Shown: piece after piece, positions 45,578 through 56,240 of the stretch | How positions within the stretch are numbered: position 1 is the first letter of the stretch | How the letters are laid out: every line of letters starts with the position of its first letter | Assembly (NCBI GenBank): GCA_012932865.1 | Contig: SAXG01000031.1 | Coordinates: forward strand, 372,001-436,000 | Length of the DNA stretch: 64,000 nucleotides | Source: Amylostereum areolatum | Lineage: Eukaryota > Basidiomycota > Agaricomycetes > Russulales > Stereaceae | Reading direction: 5' to 3' | Position numbers and translations under genes: made by a program | The notes under the pieces: generated by a model | The model's database searches: none | What the model saw: only the letters and a program-made list of their open reading frames with translations | What the model was told of the DNA's origin: nothing

Positions 45578-46871
45578 ATGCCGCCCCGCGTCCCCGACCT
45601 CAGTTTCAACGACGACATCGATATGGACCATGCTCCCCCAGTCGCCCCTCCTCTTGCCGTCCCCGCTCGCCGCCCAGTTGATCTGGTGTTCGATCCGGAT
45701 ACAACGCCCCCCCCTTCGCCCCCCCTACGCCTCCCCTGATTCAACGTATGGTCGACCTGTCCTTGGACCTCGACACGCCGCCATTGTCGCCGACTCCCGC
45801 CCTCGCGCCATTGCCCCCTTCCTTCACCTTCCCTCGCCGTGCCCCCAAGCTTACGCTCGATCTCGCCGATGACATGGCAGCCAGGCCCACTCGCGCCATC
45901 GACCTCTCTTTTGATCTCGTTGACTCACTGCCCCTCGTGCAACCCAGGGCGGTGGACCTCACATTGCCGCCCCTCACGCCCAGCCCGCCCCTGTCTCCAG
46001 GAAGCGACGTGTCACTCCCCCCGGGGTCCCCAATTGAAGCAGTCGGCGAGAGCGATGAGGACGGCGAGGCGAATGAGGAGGACGGCGAGGCGGATGAGGA
46101 TGAGGACAATGAGAACAATGAGGACGGCGAGGACGGTGATGGTGCCAAGGCCGCCGTCACCACTCAGGACAAAGGTAAGGGTCAAGCAGTTGAGGTCGCC
46201 AGCGGTGATGCTGCACTCGCCGACCGCGAGGTAGGCATCACAGTGCCGACCAGCACAGTCCCCCAAGGCATCCCAGCCCACCCGCCGTTCAACCCGCACG
46301 ACCTCCCCCTCCGCCCCATCCGCTTCTGGGACCTTGACCTCCACGACGAGTACGGTCTCCGTGACAGCGTCGCTCACAAGGTCGTCCAATGCCTACGCCG
46401 GCCGCCCTTCGAAAAAAGTGACCAGACGGTTGCCCTCGGTGAGTATCTCTGGTGACTAACATCTCCAGGGGAAGCCACTGCAGTTGCCGTGCATGGGTCG
46501 CCGTTGGTCGATGAGGTTGGACGCCTTGCGCGTTATCCAGGTGAGAACTCACTGAATCGCTTACCCCTTTGCTGATCCCTCGCCGAGCAGAGACCGCCGA
46601 CCTGAACAGTTGGCTCACCTTCGTGGAGGCGACCGGGGGTCGGGCTCCCTGCCTTCCACGTGGAGCCGCAGCAATGCTGACCCAGGAAAGCATCACGCAG
46701 CGGCAAGAACTCATCGAGGACACGTACGAGCTCGCCGGCCAGCTCACCATGTGGGACTCGGCAGCGAGGTCGCTCACCACCGCCATGGACGCCGTGAACA
46801 GGGCGTACGGGCTAGCGTCGGCAATCGCCGACACCCAGCAAACGATCGAGGAGGCGTCATTCAATGAGTAG
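45578..46871 (+). CDS. Accessory gene of unknown function with DLSxDL-type repeats
   Basis: Starts MPPRVPDLSFNDDIDMDH. A frame change occurs in or near a run of eight C (45706-45714), either an indel or a missed intron, after which MVDLSLDLDTPPLSP (45748) continues to 46438. Then come two introns (46439-46468, only 30 bases, and 46541-46590) and a last exon to the stop at 46869-46871, all in phase. The N-terminal half repeats a short motif (VDLVFDPD, VDLSLDLD, LTLDLADD, IDLSFDLV, VDLTLPP) and is followed by a very acidic run. The C-terminal part is helical (QRQELIEDTYELAGQ). No known domain. The second intron contains CTCGCCGAG. Confidence 0.5.
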
Positions 46872-47444
46872 TTTTCTGTGTAGCTTCTTGTTCATTCCAA
46901 AGTCCCCAGGGACCGCCTCCCTGCTTTATTTAAAAACAAAATTATTTATTGTGAAATGAATGGGCCAGTTTCCCTCGCCGTAGAATTGTGCTCGCCAAGC
47001 CTCGACCCTCTTAGCGGTGTGATCGGGTCTCTTGCCAGTCGTCGGCAAAAACTTATCCTCTCCCTCTAGTCATTACGATCAGGTATTTCACCGATTGGCG
47101 GCAAGAATATATTATAGTACATGAACGGCAATATGGTAATCGGCAAGCGCAGACAAAAAGAACTACATATTAAATGCAAGGGGGAACGAGGCCCTTCCCG
47201 CTCAACCTCGCCAAGGTCTCTTCCTGGGGGGAGCAGGGCTCGGCGAGGCCTTGCGTTTGGACCGGGTTCTTGGTCCGACCTCGGCGTGTGCAGGTGGCGG
47301 CTGGCAGGGAGGCACAGCTTTCGGCTTGGGTTTGGGCTTGGGCTTGGGCTTGGGCTTGGCGGGTGAGGGAACTGGGGCCTGCAACTCAGAGGAGGGTTGA
47401 GGCGGATGTCAGCGAATGAGAACCATCCTGGCCTTGGGGCAACC
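46872..47444. other. Intergenic region with a Lys-Pro coding repeat
   Basis: On the minus strand, 47384-47202 encodes a short frame with a KPKPKPKPKPKPK run (DNA GGGCTTGGGCTT-type repeat, about 47325-47362) and RTRSKRKASPSPAPP. It could be a last exon of the large gene at 47445-51684, since a TTGCAG acceptor precedes it, but that gene has a stop codon just before. Otherwise nothing is supported. Confidence 0.35.
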
Positions 47445-50400
47445 TCATTTGGGAGGGGCAGGTGGCTCAGCGGTGGGCTCCGCGGTGGCCTTGGCAGCGG
47501 CGGGCTCACTGGCGGTAGGCTCACCGGCGGCAGGGACCTCCAGCTCCGCGACGTCATTGGTTGCCTTCCGTCGAGCACGAGTCTGTCGCCGAGGCAATGG
47601 ATCCTCCTCGGCAGGGTCTTCATCTTCACCGGTGTCTTCACCAGTGTCCACGTCGGTATCTTCATCTGACGACTGCACTGTCCTTTTCCTCTTCCGCCCT
47701 GCACCCCCTCTTTTTGCCCTTAGCTTTTTGGGTGCGGCCGCCATGCCTTGTTTCACAGGCGCTTTCTTCCTCTTTGTCATTGGGCTAGCACCTGCCACCC
47801 TCTGTGCAACCAGTGGCGGAGCGTTGAGGGACAAGGCAAAGGAGACAGCCGGAGGCCTCGACGCCGGCGAAGGACTCGTCGCTCCGGTGAGCAGCTCATG
47901 CATGGTCGGCATGATCGGCGAAGGAGGCTGCACCATAACATCCTCTCTGTTGCTGTCACCGTTCTCCCGCTCAACCGAGGGTCTTCCCTCAATGGTGGCC
48001 TGGTCGTCATCATCATCCTCTTCACTGCCTCACCAAGTTGCCTTCCTCACCTCCCAGTTGGACCTGACCTGGTCATTTGCCTGAGCCTCTCGCCGAAGCT
48101 GTGTGCTGAGCTGGGGAATGTCTCTTGTTGCTGGCCGAACCCCGGCAACGAGACCGGCAACATCCACCAGGGATCTCTCACCGGGAGGAGCGGTCCCAGC
48201 GAGGGGCTCAGCGGAACGGAGATCGGCGAGCATAAGTTCCCAGCCCTGATGCAGCTTGCCGAGCGCAGAGTCCTTCGGAATGGTGGACTCGAAACACTCA
48301 AAGACCCAGTAGGGGGCGTTGTCGGCGGGACACCCACCGGCTTTGGCTTTGGCAATGAGACCACAGTCATGGGAAAAAATGCCCAAGCTCAATAGGCTCT
48401 GGCTGGCAAGCTCCCACCCGCCATAACAACCTTCGACCCGCCATGCATCGCCGCGGGTGAACTTGCGCAAGAAGGTGGCTCTGCCGGTCTGGTGCATCTG
48501 AAGGGGCAGGCCAGCCCAGCGGTACGTCCAGCTTCCCAACTCGCCGAGCTGAGCGGACCGTTCTTCCAGGACTTCCTCTGGTGTGTAGAGATCCTACTGA
48601 GTGTCAGAGAACTCCAGGTGGGTCGGCGGAAAGCGACTCGCCTTCCGTGCAGACGCCTTGGCGAGAACCTGCTGGAAGATGGGCTCATCGGTGAGCCTGG
48701 CAAGATAGTCCTCTTGAGACTTGCCCTGTAGGAAGAGCGGGGGCTGTCCCTTCCAAACCATCTGCTTTGCCATATGCTCGAGCGTCTCGGCAAATGTTAT
48801 CCAGATGGCGCGCAGCTCTCGAATGCCCTTGGCGAAGGGCACATGCTTCGACTAGAGCTCTTCATGAGTGCACTCTTACAGGTACCTGCAACCTTGAGAC
48901 AGGTATCTGTGGCTCCAGATCTTATACTCCCACTCTCACGGGTATCAGGCACACAGGTACCTGTGGCACGGATACTCCCACTCGTGGATACACAGGTATG
49001 ACAAGTACCTGTTGTTCCTAGAAAATATGATACAAGCAGCAGTAGTGGCCTTCTTAGACTCATCTTGGAAGCTCTGTTAGGCATATTGACACTCCATCTT
49101 CAAGGCAAGGATAATGCTAGTAACATTTAAGTACAGGTAAACATGTATCAGAGCATGATACAGCATACCACACAAGGCTTTCAGCTATATATGTGAGGGG
49201 AGGAGAGGAAATAGATGAGAAAGGGGCCATAATAGAAACAACAGTACGTAAGGATCTGCAAGAGAGAATGCTTATATCAATCCAACAGCTATTATCTGTA
49301 ATTATATCAAGATCAACCCTGCCAAAGTACCTGACAGGTATTTGACAGGTACTTGCACAGGTAACCTGTGAGCTCAAAAGTCATACCTGTACTCTCACGA
49401 GTATCAGGCACACGAGTACTCGTATCCGCGGATGGCAATACCCACGGATGTGCCTTACAGGTACTCATACAGGTACTCACGAGTATAGCAACTCGTGAAG
49501 AGCTCTAGCTTTGACCTAAACATCTCCTTTTTCCATTCGGGCGCGGCAAAATGGGGGGCCTTCTTGCCGAGAGTGCTCGCTGCATGCATGTCATGGCAAT
49601 ATATCGCTGAGGCAAGCAGGAACATCTCTGCGGTCTTGAACCCGGCATACCTTCTCTCTCCCTCGATGTCGGCCATCCAGGGCTGGCTGTCGATCCAAGT
49701 GAAGGTCGTCTCCACCTGCACGCTGGGGTCGGCGACCTCGGCAGGCATCCATGGCTGACTCAGCAGCCAGGTGGCCCAGAGCGGCGTGCCCAGGACCTCC
49801 TGCACCATGTCGTCGTAATCTGATTCCTGTTCGGCGAGCAATGTTAGACCTCGCAGAAGAGGTCGGCTTGTCGCAGGCAACTCACCGGCATGCCGAGAAG
49901 GGCCCTGTATGCCCGAATGAGGTTGGCGTCGTTTCCGGTGAGAGCCTGAGCGTACTTCAGGCATTCGAGGAAGTGGGGCCCCACCTCGGAGGGACTCTTT
50001 CCTGGCCAGTGCCTGTCCCCGCCGGTGGGCACCAGGCTCCCTGGAATCCCGTCGCCGGTGCCGGCCTTGGCTCCCTGAGCGGTGACCTGTGTTGCCACGT
50101 ACTTTGCTCGCTGAGCGGTGTTGATCTCGTTGCGCTTCTCCTGCTGCAGGGCGACCTTTGCCGCCTCGACCTCGGTGGGATTGCACACCCAGGCTCGCTT
50201 ATTCATAGGCTCCGCCGGGCGGAACCCTGCCTTGTGGTATCCCAGGCAATAGAACACGTCACCTTCCAGGGGAAGTAGCTCACGGAACGCAGCGCTGAGC
50301 TCTTCGGCGACCATCTTGCTGGGATCGCCCATGACTTGGCCATCGGTCCACAGCGTGCCATCTTCCTTTTTCCACTCCCTGTACTCAAGCGGGAGATACA

Positions 50401-51684
50401 TGTGGATGTTCCCAGCAAGATCCGCCCACCCCGGCGTGATTACTGCCTCCGGCGAGACCAGGCCTGGTGGCAAGTCAGTTCGCCGTGTCCCCTGACGAAC
50501 ATGCCGCTCACCCATGGCCACCTTCCACAGCTGCCGCATGTAGTTCTTCTTCCCCTCGAGCTTCAGGGTCTTCCAGGCGAGGTGGGATTTCCGGGTCGGG
50601 AAGTACAGCTTTCCTTCCCTCGTCTCAATTGCCAGTGGGCTCTCCTTGCTTCGCCGAGCTACCTGCTTGTTGTCCATGGGCTTTGAAGTCAAGTCATCTG
50701 GTGATGTCAGCGGGCACCGAATTCGATTCGTTTTGGACCCACCTAGATCTTTCTGCACAAAGTCGAGATGACTGCTGCCCAGCGCAGTCACCGACACCGT
50801 GTCGGTGAACTTCTTCTTGGTCAGGCCGATGTCCTTGCTCAGATCGTACCTGTTCGGCGAGAGGGAGGTGAGAGGAGGGTCGGCGAGCGAAGGGTGCGGC
50901 GAGGGGAGATGATGTACTTGTAGCTCACGAGCTTGCCGTTGGAATTGGGCTCAACGGTGAGAGCCAAGATGTATGGCCCGCACTCCCTCGCCACCCACTT
51001 GCTCATCCACAGCATCGCCGACTCCATCTTCTTCGACACATTCCTGATACACGATAAGCAAGCGTCGGTGGTGAGACGCCAAAGGACTCACTTTTGCACA
51101 ACTTCCTTCGGCGGCCCCTCCTTGTTCCACCGCTTGGCTTCCTCCTCCAGCAGAGCCTGGTCCACAGTCTCCAGGCATCCAAATGCAAGGGCGATAGTGC
51201 CTCGCAGGGCGATGAACTGCCGCAACTGTCGCTGCTTCGCCGTCTCACCTTCCGGGGGAGGGGAAACCTTGTCGAGCACCGCTGCAACCTGGTCCGGCAT
51301 AAGCTTGTTAAACACGTCCTGCCCAGTCCATCGCCGACCAAACTTGATGATCTCGGCAGGCAGGTAGACCTTGCCATGCCTGAAGAAGAAGGCGGTCATG
51401 GTCTGCAGAGTGGTCAGGCAATGAAACCGAGGAACTAGCGGTGGACTCACCCCTAGAACATCATGAAACTCCTGGTTATCCTCGTACGACGGATCATCAG
51501 CCTTCCAGTCCCAGTTGGGGTATCTCACCGTCCAAAGGTCCTTGAATTTGGCCTCAACAAAGGTCTGCTTTGCGTCCCCGGTGAGTTCAGCGTAATCAGG
51601 GATATGATCCTTCAGACTGATGACCTCTTTGGGTAAGAGCATGGGCTTGTGAAAGTCGTTGTGGGCGGCGAGGGCGTCCCCCAT
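47445..51684 (-). pseudogene. Large accessory gene of unknown function, broken by two stops and a MITE
   Basis: Exons 51684-51451, 51402-51092, 51043-50918, 50849-50743, about 50698-49886 and from 49826 join in phase. The last is interrupted by a 655-bp MITE (48853-49507) and resumes at 48852. Two in-frame stops follow: TAG at 48594-48596 (a likely Gln) and TGA at 48030-48032. The frame stays open to 47445. The protein starts MGDALAAHNDFHKPMLLPKE. It includes FGRRWTGQDVFNKLMPDQV and YILALTVEPNSNGKLVSYK, and it has helical, Trp-rich segments. It ends in a basic and acidic nuclear-looking tail (KKLRAKRGGAGRKRKRT, DEDTDVDTGEDTGEDEDP). No enzyme motif is recognised. Introns 3 and 5 contain CTCGCCGA. 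It is head to head with the TET/JBP-like gene. Confidence 0.65.
48853..49507 (-). mobile_element. 655-bp hAT-like MITE, copy 2
   Basis: Same length, ends and interior as copies 1 and 3, in inverted orientation. The 8-bp flanks are GCTTCGAC (48845-48852) and GCTTTGAC (49508-49515), one C-to-T difference. It lies inside a coding exon, whose frame continues on both sides. Confidence 0.92.
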
Positions 51685-52446
51685 AGAGGGAGGATATGGG
51701 AGGTATGGGGGGATGGAGGTAAGATTACCATGTCAACGGGGATGACCAGAGTGCTAAACGCAATGCAAATCTGGTTCACGCATGTGGTACCTCAACTCAT
51801 CCTTCACCCTTTTCCCCAACCTACAACATGATCAAGGACGCCGACCAAGGATCGGACAACGGCAATGTCAGGGGGCACGTTACAGCATCGTGATCCCCAA
51901 GATTGGAAGGCAGGAGTCAACGGCGAGAGAAATTTCCTCGTCGTTTCATGGAATTTACCCTTTCGCATGCGATGACAGTCGGCAAGGGGCACAAAAAAGG
52001 TGTGTTACACTCGCCGGTGAACACCGATCAACACCAGGAAGGTGGGCGGCATTGCCAAAATGAGATGTCATTGTTTCCCCAACTGGATAGAAGGAAGAGA
52101 TGCTGGGGAGGGTGAGGTATGTGGATTAGATGGAGTGGAAAGGATGATCCTGCAGACGCGTCAAGCAGAACACGGATTGCATTGCAACACTACACTCGAC
52201 TCACTGTTTCGTCCCCCTCTAGCTTTATACATGGCCTCTGCTGCGCTCAAATTGTCTCAATTTCCTGCAGCCTGTGCTGTCCGCTATACTGGTGCATTTA
52301 TGGGTTGATCTCGACTACAGGGCTCAACACGCACAAACAACAATGAACATGGGCGGCAAATGCTCCCATTCACTTGTTGCTCTTGTTACTCTTCACCCCG
52401 TCCACCTTTCCCCACTCGCTCTATTTCTCTTACTAGCCGGTCACCC
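51685..52446. promoter_or_regulatory. Divergent intergenic region of the large accessory gene and the TET/JBP-like gene
   Basis: The 762 bases separate starts at 51684 (minus) and 52447 (plus). The right half has pyrimidine tracts and TCTAGCTTTATACATGG near 52216-52232, a possible TATA-type element. No gene is supported here. Confidence 0.35.
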
Positions 52447-53577
52447 ATGGCATCAGGAAACCCCTTCAATTCTGAGCGGGCACTGGATCTCATGGATGCG
52501 GCGGCGGTGCTCATGCGCGACTGCTACAATCTCGAGCTTGCAGCTCGTCTGGGCTCACCGCCACCCCCGGTTCTGCCTCCTTCGCCGCTCCTATCACCGC
52601 GTTTGGTCGCCGAGATTAGGAGAATGGCCGTGGTGATGTTGCTCGCCATCCTGAATTCGAGTGAGTCCAGGGGAAACCACACCAAGCCCCGCTGAAACCT
52701 GCCTGCTCAGTCCAGATCCCCTGGGTCATGGAGCACCACAACGACCTGCTTCATGGAGGGCAAGACGGCGGGGTGCTGGTCAAGGAGGCGGACATGAAGC
52801 TTCAGTTTCCGCCCCTCGACCCGCCTCTCACTGTCTGCGACCCCGCCGTCATCATTGACCCAATTGACAGGCTCCTGACTTGGTATCTACCCCAGATACT
52901 GTCCCCCGAGCTGCAGGTAAGTCCTCTGGGGTCGCCACCGGCCACATTTCTCACCGGTAAGCTCACCTCGCTGACCTGAACACTCCCCGGCCTGCAGGAA
53001 GAGGTGATAGACTGGGTCGGGATCATGGACACCGCACTGCAGGCTCCGCCGATTCACACCACCTTCATTTGCAGCGACAAATGGCGGTCGGACGGCGTAT
53101 GGTACAACGAGCCTTCCCTGGACGATAGGGTCAGCGCTGGACAAGTGGAGCTCTCCCTGGGCTGGTTTGCCCAGGCTCACGAGGTGAGTGGCATCTCGCC
53201 GTGCCGTTCGCCGGCGAACTCATCGGCGACTGTGTTGGAGTCCCACAGAAGGCCCACGAGCATTTGCACGTCTCGAAGCACTTACACATGCCGTGCTGCC
53301 AGGAGTTCATCGGGACAATGTCTGAGAACGGCGCAATCATCAGTGCCGTACTTGCCATTGCTCACCCCGACATGTTCGAGGCGGGGCGGCAGGTCCTACT
53401 GAAACTCAGCGAGTGCCCCGGGCACGAGGTTCTCGCGGCCCAGTTCTCGTTTATCACGCCGGTCATCTCCGTGATCACAAATAGGGAGACCCCGGCTCAC
53501 CACGACACCCAGAGCAGCCACTTCCCGTGGTTCGACTGCCTCGCCACCTTTGGCGGGGACGCCGACACCACCCTCGG
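52447..53577 (+). pseudogene. TET/JBP-like 2-oxoglutarate/Fe(II) dioxygenase, cut by an LTR
   Basis: Exons 52447-52660, 52711-52916, 52998-53183 and 53249-53577 are joined by GT-AG introns in exact phase, about 311 codons without a stop. The N-terminal helical part (MASGNPFNSERALDLMDAAA) leads to AIISAVLAIAHPDMFEAGRQ, then VISVITNRETPAHHDTQSS with the H-x-D iron ligands, and FPWFDCLATFGGDADTTLG. This order matches basidiomycete TET/JBP proteins, which oxidise 5-methylcytosine and are often linked to KDZ transposons. The second half of the double-stranded beta-helix (distal His, 2-oxoglutarate-binding Arg) is missing because a Gypsy LTR starts at 53578. I do not find it beyond that element. 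The fragment cannot be active. The third intron contains CTCGCCG-like strings. Confidence 0.75.
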
Positions 53578-53998
53578 TGTCACGGATCGCTCCATTTCTT
53601 TCTTCGTTTGCAGACCTTGTACACGCGACGCGCCACGGCACATGACTTCCCTTCGCATCACATGCTCCAACGACGTCATTGCCCGGACTTCCGAACGGCG
53701 TTCCGCATCCTTATCTATGACATCATTGCTCCGGACTTCCGTCCTCCTCCCCATGACTCCTTTCTTATTGTTCCTCCCGCTCGCACCACTATCGCATCGC
53801 ATCGCACCATCGTTCCCACTTGTATATAAGGACAGTATTCCCTTTTCCCTTTTCCTCAGACTGTCCATCTCGTCATACGGTACTGTAGCGCACGTTGCAC
53901 TACCCTAGACCCCGGCACTCTCGAATCTATTTTCTTCTCGCTCCTCCCATCGTCGCGACTTAGGCGGTTCATCGGTCTCATAAACTGTGTTTCTGACA
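53578..53998 (+). repeat. 5' LTR of Gypsy C
   Basis: TGTCACGGATCGCTCC to GTTTCTGACA, with TGTATATAAGGAC near 53821 as likely TATA region. It cuts the TET/JBP-like gene. Confidence 0.9.
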
Positions 53999-55600
53999 CC
54001 TGGACAGTCTACCCCTACGCCTACCTCGCACCCCTCTCTCCATCTACCTCTGCCGTCTCTACGACGTTAAAAACTCCCACCACGGACCTCCCGAACGCAC
54101 CGGTCTTCCTCCCGTTCAACGGAAAGCCGATCACCCCCCGCGACGACGCACCACTCCCCTACCCTTGGTCCGACGCCGTCACCGTCAACTGCCTCGTCTC
54201 CTGTACAGAACCTCTGCAAGAAAGATCCCTGGACCGCGCACGGCCTCAACTTCCGCATCTTCAAGTGGAGGTGGCACAAGGATCACGGTACTGTCGTCCT
54301 CGCCCTATACGTCCGGATCACTACGTGCATCAACGTAGATCTCGAACGCCTTGAATTCACCCTCCACGCCCCCACCTACCACACATACCTCATCCAGGAC
54401 GCCCCCAACCCGATCCTCCAAACCAGTTTCACCTCTGTCTCCCAGTTTAACCGCCGGACTCCCGAATCCACCCCGCCACCAGTCCTCCGTCCCACCATCA
54501 AGGGTAAGACCCTTCGTCGCCGCCACCACGAACATAAGATCCGCCAGGCAGTAAAAGCCGGCTACCTCACCAAGAAACTCCTCGGCCGTCGCCCCATCGC
54601 GGCGGACTTCTTCTAGACCATCATCACGTCCTCCACAGCCCCTCGTCCCCCCACTCCGAACCTCCCCCCAGGTGTTTTTCGAGACTACTGTCCCGAAGAA
54701 TACTATATCCTCACCTCGCAGCAGACTAAGGAATCCGTACGTTGGCTGCACGACGAACCAAACCGACAACGTCGAGACTGTTACTTCGACGACCGCGACG
54801 AACAACCCTACGTCGAAGAATCGGATTTTGCCACCACTGCGGACGTTCTACAGCGCTTCCTGAACCCCCCTCCGACCAACTCGCCCCCACCCCGTCGACG
54901 TACTGTAATCGAAGTCCCAGAAGGGATCAACCACAACGACACAACTGGGAAGTGGTACGCCTATAGACGGAACAAGAATGGAACCCCAGGACGATCAGTA
55001 GTTGAGTGGCAGCCCACTTCGTTGAGTCCCGTCCAAGATCACTGGTCGTGGCATCATAACCAGCAATTCCTCACCCCCGCCGACTTCCTTGTCGCAAAAC
55101 AAGTCGAGGACGAAGTTGAAGAAGCAGAAGAACACCGACAAGAAACCCTACGCCGCCTTGATCAAGAACTCGCCCAATCCCTCACCGTCCCCCTCCCCTT
55201 CGACAAGATGTCCGACGCCGAATCCAAACCTGCCGTCTCCAAGCGGGAGATCGGCCCCAAGCCAAAGCCATTCAAAGGCGATAGACGCGATACCCTCCGG
55301 TTCTCCCTCGAGCTCCGCATGTTCCTGCGCGTTAACAAGGATGTTTATGCCACAGATGACGCCAAGATGATGCTCCTCCTCAGCCTGATGGAGGACGACA
55401 CTGGCGAAAGCCTGGGCCACGCATCGCCGCATGGAACTCTTCGCCGACGAAGACGAGAAGGAAGACGCCGACACCCTCGACCCCACGCCCCCAACACTCC
55501 ACTATAGCTCCTACAAAGAGCTCTTCGAGAGGTTTGGCAAAGACTTCGTGCCCGTCGATCCGAAGATAGAGGCTCAGCGTAAGATCAACTGAGCTCGCAA
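53999..55600 (+). pseudogene. Gypsy C leader and gag N-terminal part, broken
   Basis: A long frame can be followed with interruptions: FLPFNGKPITPRDDAPLPYP (about 54110), then WTAHGLNFRIFKWRWHKDHG in a shifted frame, a TAG at 54614-54616, and YVEESDFATTADVLQRFL and WSWHHNQQFLTPADFLVA. The frame 55022-55507 carries MSDAESKPAVSKREIGPK and MFLRVNKDVYATDDAKMM, then shifts. The W-A/T-H-x-x-x region parallels the gag N-terminus of Gypsy D, so the long N-terminal domain is a shared feature. Confidence 0.7.
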
Positions 55601-56240
55601 TGACCACCCGGGACGTCACTGACTTTATCACCGAGTTTGAGATGCTGGCAACCATGTCAGCGTACGACGACGAGGCGCTAATCCACTTTTTCAAGAAGGG
55701 ACTTCAGCGTGACCTCGGCAAGCAGGTGGCCCGGTCGTACCCGTTCCCCACCAAGCTCGCGGAGTGGAAGGAGCGCGCCCACCGCATCAACCACCAGTGG
55801 CTCGAAGAGAACCCGGAGAGGAAGAGCAGTCAGTCCAAGGGGGCTGTCGCGCTCACCTCGAACGGTTCGACCAATGACTCCTCGTCGCGCCGAGTCGGCG
55901 CCTTCACCAACACCTCGACCTGCCCTGCAAAGCTGACGGACGACGAGCGCGCAAAGATGATGCGCGAAGGCAAGTGCTTCATGTGTCGACAAGCCGGTCA
56001 CGTCTCTCGCGACTGCCCCAACCGCGACTCGAGCGCGCGACAGGGTGGGTGCAGTAGAGACTGGGTCCAAGGCCCCTCCCCTGCCGACGAACACGGCTCC
56101 GTCCACTGCGAAAGCAGCTCCCGACCCATCCAAAACCATCGCGGCGATCACTCGCCAGCTGAAGGATCTGGACGCGGAAGGCAAGGAGCAGGCAGTAGCG
56201 CTGTTGAAGGACATCCTGGAATCGCAGGATTTTTGAAACG
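55600..56240 (+). pseudogene. Gypsy C gag C-terminal part with zinc knuckle, frameshifted
   Basis: TTRDVTDFITEFEMLATMSA, EWKERAHRINHQWLEENP and the zinc knuckle CFMCRQAGHVSRDC are intact. A frameshift at about 56041 follows CPNRDSSAR; the last part (AVALLKDILESQDF) is in another frame and ends at about 56236. Confidence 0.87.
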
